In this document: positions 10,577-21,400 of the stretch, one piece after another
Position numbering within the stretch: position 1 is the first letter of the stretch
Layout: the number at the start of each line of letters is the position of its first letter
NCBI GenBank assembly: GCA_963931925.1
Contig: OZ007569.1
Location: 24,920,662-24,984,661 of the forward strand
Reading direction: 5' to 3'
DNA length: 64,000 bases
Source: Onchidella celtica
Lineage: Eukaryota > Mollusca > Gastropoda > Systellommatophora > Onchidiidae
The notes under the pieces: model-generated
The model's input: only the letters and a program-made list of their open reading frames with translations
What the model was told of the DNA's origin: nothing
The model's database searches: none
Position numbers and translations under genes: made by a program

Positions 10577-11193
10577 TGTAACAGTTGATGCAAATTTCAG
10601 CACGTTATGATGGGGAGAATCAGATGAACTAATCGTCTACCCCTTGAAAAACGAAACTGTCTCGAACTGTTGTAGAAATAAATAACAGGATCCGATGAAC
10701 ACTTAATACTAACGTTTAATAACTGTAAACAAGAGCTGATATCCACAAGTTACTTACACCTATCAGGGAAGGCACTTACACTTCTACTACAACTGGATTT
10801 ACACACCTACGATTTGCACCTTACGATTTTCACCCACGATTTGCACCACTCCTACTCGCCTGGCCCTCCTTATATATATTCTGTCCAGGAACGTTCAGGA
10901 AGCGGCTTAACCGCCCCATAAGCACGAGACAGACCTAGATCGTTCGGGACACATACCAGCCACCCAATCGTACACAGACACGTCACAGAATTACATCACT
11001 CAAGGTCGACCTAGCGTAATCTCGGACACTGCAGTACCTTCTAGATTTTCTAGACATTCTACAGTGAAACAAACAAACCACATCAAAGAAAAATACCGGC
11101 CTTGCTGGCGAGAGGGGGGAGGAAGGTCGCCGAGTGAGACTCGCCAAGCGGGGGGTGAGAAAATATCGATCGTCCTACTAGTGGGACGCTACA
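10577..11193 (+). mobile_element. Solo LTR, family L1, copy 1 (617 bp)
   Basis: The sequence begins TGTAACAG and ends CGCTACA. It is flanked by a perfect 5-bp direct repeat, CTGGT (10572-10576 and 11194-11198), the footprint of retroviral-type integration. A diverged copy at 16204-16943 shares segments in order: AGCACGTTAT, AAAACGAAACT, GATCCGA, GTTTAATAACTGTA, TTACATCACTCAAGG. There is no internal coding region, so this is a solo LTR left by LTR-LTR recombination. A TATATATA near 10872 could be promoter remnant. Strand is by convention only. Confidence 0.85.
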
Positions 11194-11419
11194 CTGGTAT
11201 CTTTTGTTTTCTCAACTGTTATGGTCTATTTCTATCTTGGCAACCGGCAATTTCTTCCTCAAGACTTCCAATCTCGTTAAAAAAAAAAACTGCTTTATCC
11301 AAATATTGTCTTCATTAAGTCTTTCTGGGAGAGGGAGAATTTTAAACATGTTATTAAGTTCATTAGCCAACAGGGAGAAAGAAACGAGTCAACATTGGCC
11401 TGGGAAACGAATCTCAAAT

Positions 11420-11754
11420 ATAAATCCACTTTCTGTAGACCACGATGCACGGCAATGTTCTGGTGAAACATCCATATTGCATGTCGGGCGCATCTTGTCC
11501 TTTCTGAAAGAGGCTAAGATCTACAAACGGGATTAAAAACTTTTAAACAAATTTACAAAACTCTTTTCAGATCTGTACAAAAAACTTTTGAGAATTTTAC
11601 CAAACGTACTAAAATTTATGCGGAACTATTTAATTTTATTTGTGAAATTCCAGTTGATGAAACGTAATAAATAAAGTATCCAAATAGACCGTGAAAGGCA
11701 CAAAGTGGCCGCTGTCGTGCCGACTCGTCGTAAAACCCAAACTCAAACTCAGAC
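11420..11754 (+). mobile_element. 5'-truncated LINE copy (shared-tail family), copy b
   Basis: A C-terminal coding remnant reads GRILSFLKEAKIYKRD then stop at 11534-11536. A 3' UTR follows, ending GGCACAAAGTGGCCGCTGTC, GTGCCGACTCGTCG and AACCCAAACTCAAACTCAG. It is homologous to copy a at 5825-6152 and copy e at 46900-47250. A TIR element (11755-12088) abuts the tail directly. Confidence 0.75.
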
Positions 11755-12088
11755 CAGAGAGTATAGATGTATAGAGAGGTTTCAATATTGGTCGATTTGC
11801 ACTGCGATACACGGGAGGCTCCGCGAAACCATTGTTAGCATGGAGTGGAAAGTAGGCCGCTACGGTAAACAATACCACTTTGTGCATTTCCACGGGGCTT
11901 AAGAGCTTACAAACGGCTATAAATAGTTTCAATCAGCCCCAAAAATATGAACAAATAACAGTAAACAGAAATGCGCACTATCTGTAATGAAGACGGTGCC
12001 TTTCAATTCTTCAGTTTCTTGTTTGCCGCAGCGACCTAGTTTCGCGATTTGGCGGAAGTGAGATCTCTCTATACATCTATACTCTCTG
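11755..12088 (+). mobile_element. TIR element, family 3, complete copy
   Basis: Bounded by perfect 24-bp terminal inverted repeats that begin CAGAGAGTATAGATGTATAG. Interior landmarks are TTTGCACTGCGA, GGGAGGCTCCGCGAAAC, GTGCATTTCCACGGGGC and TTTCAATCAGCCC. Partial copies occur at 29668-29887 (inverted), 52776-52996 and 55321-55373. It is 334 bp long and non-coding. Its left end touches the CAAACTCAAACTC tail of a LINE copy. Confidence 0.85.
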
Positions 12089-12854
12089 ATCATACTGAAG
12101 ACATAAGACATTTTCACTTTGCATGACGCGTACCTTTTACATGCGGACGTTATAAGCATAATGGTGACCATAGAGATATTATAATACTATCTCTATGATG
12201 GTGACAGAACGCACTAAGTAATTCGGTAGACCCTGATTTTTCATGTCTGGCTAAATTTCACGTCTAATCTGATGATTTCCATTTATTTTTTAAAGATATT
12301 CTTTATGAAACAGATCAGACCACCCTTCTAGCTAAACTGCTAATCGGTTGAGACATGTTACTTTCCTACTCTATTTTCGGTCTGGCGGAAATTGCGCTAC
12401 GCTGTTCCCATTCACAACTGTCGAGAAATTTCTTTTGCGCTATTCTGTCACTGTTGTTTTCTCTGGTTCAGTCAAAGCCGCCATGACGTCACGGCTGCAA
12501 TTAAAAAATCTATTCGAATCTAAATGTTCCTTTTACTAGTTTTCGTTTCGTTCTTTTTCGTTTTTGTTTTCTACTTTATTAATTTGAATCTTTTATTCTC
12601 TGCTCGATTTTCTTTTTTTTATTGGTTCATTTGAATCAGGGGCTGTGACAGTAATGGTTTGAGTGGGCACGTGATGATGAAGAGTTCCCACGCATAAATT
12701 ATCGACAGTTTCATTGAGATTTAACAACAAGCAGCTTTTTTTTACGGAGTCCCATCGCGATCAGGCTCTGGGATAACTTTAACTTTGATGTTAAATATAA
12801 CTGCCACTCTTCCTGGTCCCTGTTAGAGGTTATTGTTTGTGTATTTTACGTCTC
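12089..12854. other. Gene-free; one small hairpin
   Basis: AT-rich DNA. An inverted repeat (ATAGAGATA ... TATCTCTAT) lies at about 12170-12200. I see no gene. Confidence 0.5.
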
Positions 12855-13330
12855 TGAGAGAGAGAGAGAGAGAGAGTTGGGGGCGAGGGGGGGGGTGGGA
12901 GGGGGGGACTGAGAGAAGCAAAGAAAGAGAGAGAGAGAGAAAAATAGAGGGAGGGTGAGGAAGAAGATGGAGGGGAATTGACAGAGGAAATGGACAGAGA
13001 GAGGCAAAGAAAGAGAGAGAGAGAGAATTGAGGGAGGGTGAGAGAAAGAAGATGGAGAGGGATGGACAGAGGAAGAGATATTTATCGCAACCATGTGAAA
13101 TGAGTCGGATGTTAAAAGATGTCTTATTGAGAGAATCGGACTTCAGTGATGACCGCGAGAGGAGAGAAAGGAGAGAGAGAGAAGAGAGATAGAGAGAGGG
13201 ACAGAGAGAGACAAAGAAAGAGAGAGAGAGGGGCAGAACAGAGAGAGGCAAACAAAGAGAGAGAAAAAAATGGAGGGAGGGTGAGAGAAAGAAGATGGAG
13301 GGGAATGGGCAGAGGAAGAGAGACAGAGAT
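12855..13330. repeat. GA-rich tracts with internal duplication
   Basis: Purine-rich blocks containing a repeated module (GGAGGGTGAG, GAAGATGGAG, GACAGAGGAA) at about 12950, 13030 and 13275. Ser/Leu/Pro-rich - strand ORFs here are artefacts. Confidence 0.85.
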
Positions 13331-13439
13331 ATTTATTAATACAGTGTTCATTTAGATACATCCAAGATTTTTAAAATCAATTGAAAAAGAACAGATATGT
13401 GAGGATTGCAGTTCTAGCATTTTGTTCAAACTGATGGCT

Positions 13440-13615
13440 GTTCCTGGTCAGTCACTGATGACAACTCAGCTCAACAGAGTTGCAAACAACTTTATGATCA
13501 GGATGTTGTTACAAGCACGTACATCCCTCAAGTTTCTTGCCCTGGGGTACATATCTTAAAACCTTTTGTGACTCCTGAGCTAGAGAGCTCTCCCCGAAAT
13601 GCTCCTTGACAACAG
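13440..13615 (+). repeat. Dispersed repeat G, copy 1
   Basis: Inverted match to 50505-50665. Shared landmarks are ATGTTGT, CAAGTTTCTTG, AAACCTTTTGTGA and GAGCTAGAGA. No protein is recognised in it. Confidence 0.6.
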
Positions 13616-14389
13616 CCTTAATTAATTATGATTGATCATTCTTTCAGATTTTCTTTTTGTTTTCCTCCTGTTTTTTTGGTTGAAAGGGTAGGGGGCAGGG
13701 TTGGGGATTCGATCAGATTTAGGATTGAGGATAAGGACTTGATAAGGGAGAGTACGTTTACGTACTTACAACAACAGAATTATGATTAAGCAATTCATTT
13801 AAGTATACGTTTTTTTCTTTCTTTTCTTTTTCGTTTTGTTTTGAGACACCCGATTCTGTAAATGAGGGGGTTACGCTTTTGGCAGTGTAAAGGTTAATAA
13901 TGCCACAATAACAGCTTTAAGGTTCTACCGCCGCCTCCCCTCACAAGGAAAAGAAAATCACCCCTCACAGACTATGACGTAATTTCGTTTGATAAACAAC
14001 TGCCTCTCGGCATAAATGACGCTGGGATGTAGTGAGGAACATGATTGGTCCCCCGAAGACGTCCATTTCCTCAGCTTTCTTTCAGCCTCCGTCTTCCCTA
14101 CCCTATCTCCTCTCTTCATCCCGTAGTCCGCCACACCATTACATTACACAGTTAATTTACACACTTCGCTTTTGTCTTTCTGATCAAGAATCTGCCTCCA
14201 GGCAGACAAGAGTAGCAGACAAACTAGACCACGGCAGTAATTAGGGAAATTCTACCTCGGGTTCCACCAGCCCGCCGGGCCAGAGATGCTGTGGACTGCT
14301 CATAATTCGAAAATCGCTGAAACACATGATCGCAGCCAACTACTTCAGCACTTTTCGCTTTTTTTCATCCCTAATGTCATGTCAGTACT
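13616..14389. other. No recognisable feature
   Basis: Mixed AT-rich DNA with G- and T-runs. No gene is supported. Confidence 0.45.
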
Positions 14390-15040
14390 TGTTATGTAGA
14401 TCTGATCGCACGTTTGTTGCACTGTGCGAAAACAACAAAACTCAGGAAGAAGATGGGGACAGAGTGGAGACAGTGTCAGTGAGAAGTTTCAGGAAATTAA
14501 AAGTTGTGGAGCATTTCACGTTTTCTTTTTTTGTTTGTTTTTGCTTGTTTGATTGTACTGGTGCGTTCCCACTATTTCAAGAAACGATGAAATTATCTAA
14601 CGTTTCAAAACGTACACTGGTTCCAACAGTAAAGCTTAAAAAAACTCAGAATAATAATGACAGTAAGAGAAATCTTCTAGGAAATGGGAAATTGGGGAGT
14701 TTCACTTTTTTAAAAAGAAATTTTAGAATAGTGGAGTCCGGCAATACAAAGAATTCATCCAAGGTTTCAGACCGTACATTGGTTGCGATTCTAAAGCAAT
14801 AAATGAAAATAGAGACGATGCCAGTCTGATCGTTCAGGAAATGAGAACTTACTGAGCATTTCATTTTTTTTGTCTTTAGTTTTAAAATAGTGAGGATTTT
14901 GCGCTACAAATAAATTACTTAACGTTTTAAGCCGTACGTTGGTTTCCACGATGAAACAACAAACCTTTTGACAATAGATAAGATGTCAGAATGATGTCTT
15001 TGGGAATGACAACTTGTGGAGCGTTTAGCAATATTTCTAG
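14390..15040. repeat. Diverged tandem repeat, period about 160 bp, about 4 copies
   Basis: The landmark ACGTTTCAAAACGTACACTGG at about 14600 recurs as TTTCAGACCGTACATTGGTT (about 14764) and TTTTAAGCCGTACGTTGGTT (about 14924). Between them recur CAGGAAATGAGAACT-like and GAGCATTTCA-like blocks. A first copy with an insertion starts near 14390. The 158-residue + strand ORF inside is probably fortuitous. Confidence 0.65.
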
Positions 15041-15120
15041 AGGAATGCCTTTTGGTCGGCGGACTAGTTGGATGATGACGTCATGATATTCAGTTTCAAT
15101 GAGATCCCGCTCACCGGCCG

Positions 15121-15407
15121 GGGACACGGTGGCCTCGGGGCAAGGTGCTCGCCTGTCATGCCGAAGGTACCGGGTTCAAATCCCGGTCAGTGCAGGCATG
15201 TTGGAATTTGGGACCTTTCTCATATTTTCGTGTCCCTGATCCTATGGTAGGTAGGATCGAGCACCTAGTCTTCTCGGATAAGGACGAAAAATTCGGAGGG
15301 CCCGTGTGCGCGTTGCGAACATTAAAGATACCTTGGCAGTTGGAAATCGAAACGAGCAGGCCGAACAGGCCACTGCCCGGGCAAAATTAAAAAAAAAATA
15401 AAAAAAA
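15121..15407 (+). mobile_element. tRNA-derived SINE, short form, copy 2
   Basis: The head is well preserved: GGTGGCCTCGGGGCAAGGTG, then a B box, GGTTCAAATCC, at about 15173. The body contains GATCCTATGGTAGGTAGGAT and GAGCAGGCCGAACAGGCC and ends in an A-rich stretch. It lacks the 3' half seen in the copy at 3399-3826. A good Pol III promoter suggests it is among the younger copies. Confidence 0.85.
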
Positions 15408-16203
15408 TCCCTACCACAACAAGAAAATAAAAACACAAAAAATGAGGTGTTGCCAAGGGCAGCGAACCTCCTAAACTAAAGAGCTGAACAGGCGTCACTG
15501 GCCAACTCATTTGTTATAAATATGATATTATTCTCATTTTTGGGTACTTCATTATTATGTCTGCTTATGTTTTTTGTGTGTTTCTCTCCCTGTATGCGAG
15601 GGGGTCAGACCTGGGGGGGGGGGGGGGGGTCAGGTAGTGATCAGAGCCTGGAGAGGGCCACGAAAAAAAAAAACACACAAGCTGGAAACCTCTGCCCCGA
15701 CTTTCTGGACACTAGCTAATCGTCACGCAGATAGAAAAGCTATAATGCTCATGAAAGCAAACAGAAAGATACAGAAGATCGTTTTTTACCCTCAGCAATT
15801 CGCCTCAACAAGACACTTCAGCTACATGTGTGCTACATTTCACCAAGGTTCCTGGCCATTTCGCGTCTTGTATCGCGGTTACTGAGTTTATTGAGTTATG
15901 ATATATGTGTTTATGTAAAGATGGCCGACCGTACCTGGTATATGCTCTTGAAGGCTCAGTGAAAGAGAATCTTCCACTTGGGATGATATTATAGTGGCTC
16001 TTATGTTTTACATGATTCTATGAAAGCTAAGACGGTACAACTAGAACCTGCTGTACTTTTTGTTTGTATTTCCCACTTATCCCTGTTTGTCATCGCATAC
16101 AATATGTCAGATTCACAAGCACACATGTAAAAGCTTACAGGGGCACTGGTACTCATATATACAATTAGCTGCAATTTGCATGACAGGAACGGTTCTTGGG
16201 TAT
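15408..16203. other. No recognisable feature
   Basis: Contains a G-run (15614-15630) and short ORFs without family resemblance. No gene is supported. Confidence 0.45.
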
Positions 16204-16943
16204 TGTAACAGCTGAGGTTGTTCTAGCACGTTATAGTAGGGGGGAGTTAGTTGATCTAACTAGTACCCTTTAGAAAACGAAACTATTACAGCTGTAGAAT
16301 AAAAAACACGAGATCCGACGATCGATTAAATAATACTAAAGTTTAATAACTGTATCTTAACAATAAAATACTAGGAAGGCACCAGCGAACAACTAAATAT
16401 CTTACGCAACTCGGAAAGGAAAACTCACTTACTCACCGACCAACCACTCACATGGGTCCATATAATTATATAGACATTTCTACAGAAAGTTCCCGAAATA
16501 AACGTAACCTCTGCCCTCGCCCGAACACACAAACTAACCAATCACGTATCAATACGTCACCAGTGGCCGTATGCATAATCAATGCGTAAACTAAAGTAAA
16601 TACGTTAACTGGTGTTAACGCAAGAAATGAATACAATTTCTCGTGTTAACACCAGTTAACGTATTTACTTTAGTTTACGCATTGATTATGCATACGGCCA
16701 CAGGTTACATCACTCAAGGCCAAATCTGGCGTAAAGTTCTATATCCACAACGTTATCGAATGTTCGGGAACATACCAATATTTACGATCACCCAACAACT
16801 ACTCACTAGGAAGGGAGGGTAAGGTCACGGAGTACACTCTGGCGAACGACAACAATTAAAGAAAAAAAGAAGTGAACACATACTCAGTCACCAGTATAAC
16901 AAGAAAAACGGGGGAGGGCAAGGGGTAGCTTGCAGATGCTACA
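16204..16943 (+). mobile_element. Solo LTR, family L1, copy 2 (740 bp, interrupted)
   Basis: The sequence begins TGTAACAG and ends ATGCTACA. It is flanked by a perfect 5-bp duplication, GGTAT (16199-16203 and 16944-16948). It is co-linear with the solo LTR at 10577-11193 apart from a hairpin insertion at 16564-16700 that accounts for its extra length. There is no internal coding region. Confidence 0.85.
16564..16700. mobile_element. Perfect 56-bp inverted repeat (foldback insert) inside the LTR
   Basis: Arms 16564-16619 and 16645-16700 are exact reverse complements, beginning TGGCCGTATGCATAATCAAT, and separated by 25 bp. The related LTR at 10577-11193 lacks this segment, and the trinucleotide CAG flanks it on both sides, consistent with a short target duplication. 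With no mismatch in 56 bp it is probably recent. Confidence 0.85.
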
Positions 16944-17041
16944 GGTATTATTGTTTGTTTGTTTTTTTTAGTTTATGAAATACAAAAGATAAGGGAAAGC
17001 CAGAGTACGGCGAATAGACTGGTTGGGAGCAAGGAAGGAAG

Positions 17042-17450
17042 AAAAAAGGAGAGCGACAGAGAGAGAGAAAAAAAAAGAGAGAATAGAGATTAGAGAGAGA
17101 GAGGCATGGAGACTAACAGAGAGAGAATGAGAAGAGAGAGAGAGAGAGAGAGGGAGACGGGAGAGAGAGACAGGGGGAAATACACACGCGCACACATACA
17201 GAGAGAGAGAGCGGATGGAAAAAGAGAACGTGGGAGGGGGGAGAGAAACAGATAGAGAGGGTACGAGAGACATAGGGAGAGAACGAGAAAACGAGAGAAA
17301 GAGATAGAGAGACAGACAGACGGGCAGAAAGACAGAGGGGGATAGAGACAGACAGAGGGAGACAGACGCACGGACAGAGAGACACACACGGACAGGCGTG
17401 CGCGCGCGCACTCACACACACGTGCGCAGAGAGAGGACAGAGAGAAACTA
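17042..17450. repeat. GA-rich low-complexity tract
   Basis: GAGA, CAGA and CACACG runs. Overlapping - strand Ser/Leu/Cys-rich ORFs (109-147 codons) are artefacts. Confidence 0.9.
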
Positions 17451-18479
17451 ACAACCTATTCATAAATTCTATTTTCGAACACTAACTAGCCTGTGGTCTG
17501 TCTACAGCTTTATCTTGAAGCTCTTCCCCCTCTTTATTGCACCAGTTAGCACTCTCGGCATAAAATGTCGGATTTGTGCCTTTTTATTGTGGAACAACCC
17601 GCCAATTTGCCGCCATCTTTAATTTGTTGCTTCATACCAGCGCATGCGCTCTGGCCGTGTTCAGCCATTTTGAAGTAGGTTGTATTGAACCGGATGTTGC
17701 GCCTCGTCGACCATATGGGAATGAATAGAAGAGGCATGGCATTGTGGGAGGAAATTACAGGGTCGGGGGAAAGAGACGCCGGCACTCGAGGAGGAAATGG
17801 GAAAGAAGAAATGTGGAAAATTCAGGAATTTCTCCCTGTAATGGGCACGAACGGGTTTCTGGCACGTCATACCCAGGCTCTTGAATGTTTTACTTCATTT
17901 CAGTGTTCAAATTTTTTTTAGTATGATCAATGGCACATTCTCAGTGAGTAGAAGCCGTTTAATATTCTGAGAGCTGAACAAAACAACCAAAAAAAAAAGT
18001 AAAAATGACTAAAATTCAGATCTGAGATAATTATGTTTTGTGTTGGTGTTGCTTTCACTGTTGTTTCAGACAAGTGCATTGTTTTGTAGTTGGCAATATC
18101 AGATTACAGAGGGTTCAGCTGTGTCAGGGAATATTAATTAAGTACGTGCACAATAATTTTCCTTGGACAAGGACAATGTAACCTGGGTTTTACAGTGATT
18201 AAAAATAATAAATTTGCACAGAATCATTTTTTTTCCTAGCTATTTTGTCGTGGGTTTTTTGACCATGAGAAATCTGTGGGGTCGGGGCAATGCGTGCGCA
18301 ATAATGAAATGCGGCACAAAAACAAACAAACAAACAAACGAAAAACGCAGAGCCCCATGTCAGAAACAAGAAGAAGGAAAACACTAAAAACCGTAACTCG
18401 GCTAGAATGCCACGTAAGAAAACCGCATTTAAATTACAAACCCGGGTGCGTTTTGAGTCCGAGTTAACGATAAAGGTCA
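17451..18479. other. No recognisable feature
   Basis: AT-rich DNA with an AAAC run near 18318-18342. No gene is supported. Confidence 0.45.
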
Positions 18480-21400
18480 CTTTGCGCCTCTTAAGGTGTT
18501 TAGGAGTAGCTGAAAGGATAGCTATATATGGCCTTTAGCGTCTTTACAGACGGTCTTAGCAGCTAGGATATTCACTTTCACTTTGACTGACAGCTTCTCT
18601 CGTGGCTTATTCTACCAATGTTTGACCCGAGAGTGCGATGGCAGTGATTGCAGGTCAGTCTTTTGGGTTCACTTTGGCGAGTGTTTTCATTCCGCCTCTG
18701 TCGTTTTGTCAGGTATGTTTCTTTTGCCTTGAAGTCTATTGCGAGCGTGCCACTGCGCAATTTTTGTCTCCATCTGCTTCGATCATTTGCAAGGTTCTCC
18801 CATTCATTGGGGTCGATGTTGAATGCTTTCATCGTGACCTTGCAAGTGTCTTTGAATCGCAGATGTGGCCTACCTCTGGGTCGGTTGCCAGTAGCAAGTT
18901 CCCCGTAGAGAATTTGTCTGGGGATGCGATCATTTTCCATACGGTGGAGATGTCCAAGCCACCGCAGTCTTTTTTTGCCTAGGAGAGCCTGAGTTGATGG
19001 AATGTTGGCTCGGCTCAGAACTTCGATATTTGAGATCCTGTCTTGCCACTTGATCTTGAGAATTTTGCGTAGGCAGCGCAGGTGGAAGGAGTTGAGGGAT
19101 CTTTCATGTTTGGAGTAGGTGGTCCATGTCTCTGAGCCATACAGCAGGGTGCTTAGGACGCAAGTTTGGTACACGAGTACCTTTGTTTTGATGGTCAGCT
19201 TGCTATTGTTCCACACCCTTTTTGAGAGTTTGCCAAAAGCTGTGGCCGCCTTTCCTATTCTGGCATTTATTTCAGTTGTTATGTCTGTGCTACCACTGAT
19301 GGTTGAGCCTAGGTAGCAGAATTTTCCCACTTGCTCCAGAGGAGAGCCATTCAGCATGATTGGGTTGGGATTTCTCAAGCCTTGTGTCAAAACTACAGTT
19401 TTTGAGACACTGATCTTTAGCATGAATTTGTCACAGGCTTTGGCAAGGCTATTGATGAGAGCCTGGAGCGTGGTTTCATCGTGGGCCACGATTGCAGCAT
19501 CATCTGCGAAGAGGAGCTCTTGTAACATAATATGCTCTGTACGAGATTTTGCTTTTAGTCTGGCAACATTAAAAACGGAGCCGTCCACTCTGGTGTTAAT
19601 AAGTACTCCACCTGAACATTGACCAAAGGCATTCTTGAGTAGGGCTGCAAAATATATACCAAATAAGGTAGGAGCAAGAACACATCCCTGCTTCACACCG
19701 CTGTTTACAGCAAATGAATTGGATGTGCAGCCCTCAAAGTTGACACATGCCCTCATGTCAGTGTGGAAGGATGCAATAAGTTTTAGCAATGTTGGTGGAC
19801 AGCCTATGGATTTAAGGACTGCATACAGGCCAGATCGGCTTACGGTGTCGAAAGCCTTTGTTAGGTCCACAAAGCATGTTATAAGCGGCCTGTTTTGTTC
19901 TTTACATTTTTCTTGGATTTGCCGAAGTGCAAATATCATGTCAATAGTTGATCGTTTGCTTCGAAAGCCACATTGTGTTTCTGGTAAGACTTTTTCCGCC
20001 AGTTGTTGAAGGCGGCAGTGGATGACGCGAGCAAAAACCTTTCCAGTAATGCTGAGGAGGGATATGCCTCGATAGTTGTTGCAGTCGCCTTTGTCTCCTT
20101 TGTTCTTGTAAAGTGTGACAATTTTGGCGTCTCTCATATCATGTGGTATCACGCCTTCTTTCCAACACTGCAGTAACAGATTATACAGGTGTGGTAATAG
20201 TGGGCCTTTTAGGTCTTTTAATACCTCTGCAGGAATGTTGTCACTTCCTGTGGCTTTTCCAGCAGACAGGTGGTCGATTGCATTGGAAAGCTCGACTAAG
20301 GAAGGTTCAGCGTCAAGTTCGGCCATTATTGGCAGTTTTTGGAGGTGTTCCTCAAAATCTGGTGGAATATTTTTCTCAGTTGAATACAACAGAGAGTAAT
20401 GCTCTACCCACCTGTTCAGTTGTTCATTTTTATCTGTGATGGGTTCACCATTTACAGACTTAAGTGGGGCGCTTTTGGTGATGATTGGCCCAAGAGCTAC
20501 TTTCATCTGACTAAAGGCGGTTTTCATATCTCCCTTTTCATTTGCCTCTTGTATGCTGTTACACAAGTCTGTCCAGTATTTGTTGGCGCAACGTCTTACC
20601 TCCAGCTGAAGTTTAGCTTTTGCATTTTTCAAACAAGTTTTTGTACTCTGATTGCAATTTTTGTTATACTCATTGAAAGCAGATTTCTTTTGCTCAATGA
20701 GAGGTAGGAGAATTTCGCTGTTCTGGGCTACCCAGTCGTTGTTTGAAACTTTATGCTGTCCAAAAGACTTGATGGCACAGTCATGAATTTTTGAACTGAG
20801 AGTGTTCCATGTTTCATCTACCGAGTCACATTGGGTGACATTATCCATGCTTTCAGCAAATAACTTTTCAAATGACTTTCTATTTGATTCATCTCTGATT
20901 GCTGTTACATTGATCTTAGGGATTGAAGGGGCTTTTGATCTGTATATTTTCTTGGCCGAAATTTTGATTTTGCTGACTACCAGTGCATGGTCGGTGTCAC
21001 AGTCAGCACTGTGGAGGGAACGAGTTATTTTTATACAGCCCAAACTCTTCCTCCTTGAGAGAATAAGATCTAATTGATGCCAATGGCCAGACCTGGGATG
21101 GCGCCATGATGTTCTTTGGCATCTCTTAAGGTCAAAGTACGTGTTTGTAACACATAATGAGTTTACGGAGCATAGCTCCAGAAGGCGCTGCCCGTTTTCG
21201 TTGATGTTGCCAATGCCGAAGTGCCCAATGCACTTTGGCCATGCGGAGTGATCTGCTCCCACTCGAGCGTTAAAGTCACCCAGAATTAGCAGGCCTTCGG
21301 TGAGAGGGATGTTGTGGAGAGTCCTCTGCAATGCCTCGTAGAAAATGTCTTTGGTTTCGTCAGAGGAGGTAAGTGTTGGGGCATAGACACAGATAATGTT

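Noticed and set aside
15071..15090. TGACGTCA cAMP-response-like site
   Set aside because: A single 8-bp match in non-genic repeat DNA; no promoter context.
15121..15195. Possible genuine tRNA gene (good A and B boxes)
   Set aside because: The head cannot be folded into a convincing cloverleaf and is followed by the same 3' body as the other SINE copies, so it is a SINE head.
19635..20009. Plus-strand ORFs of 90-124 codons across 18.6-21.1 kb
   Set aside because: Antisense shadows of the LINE ORF.
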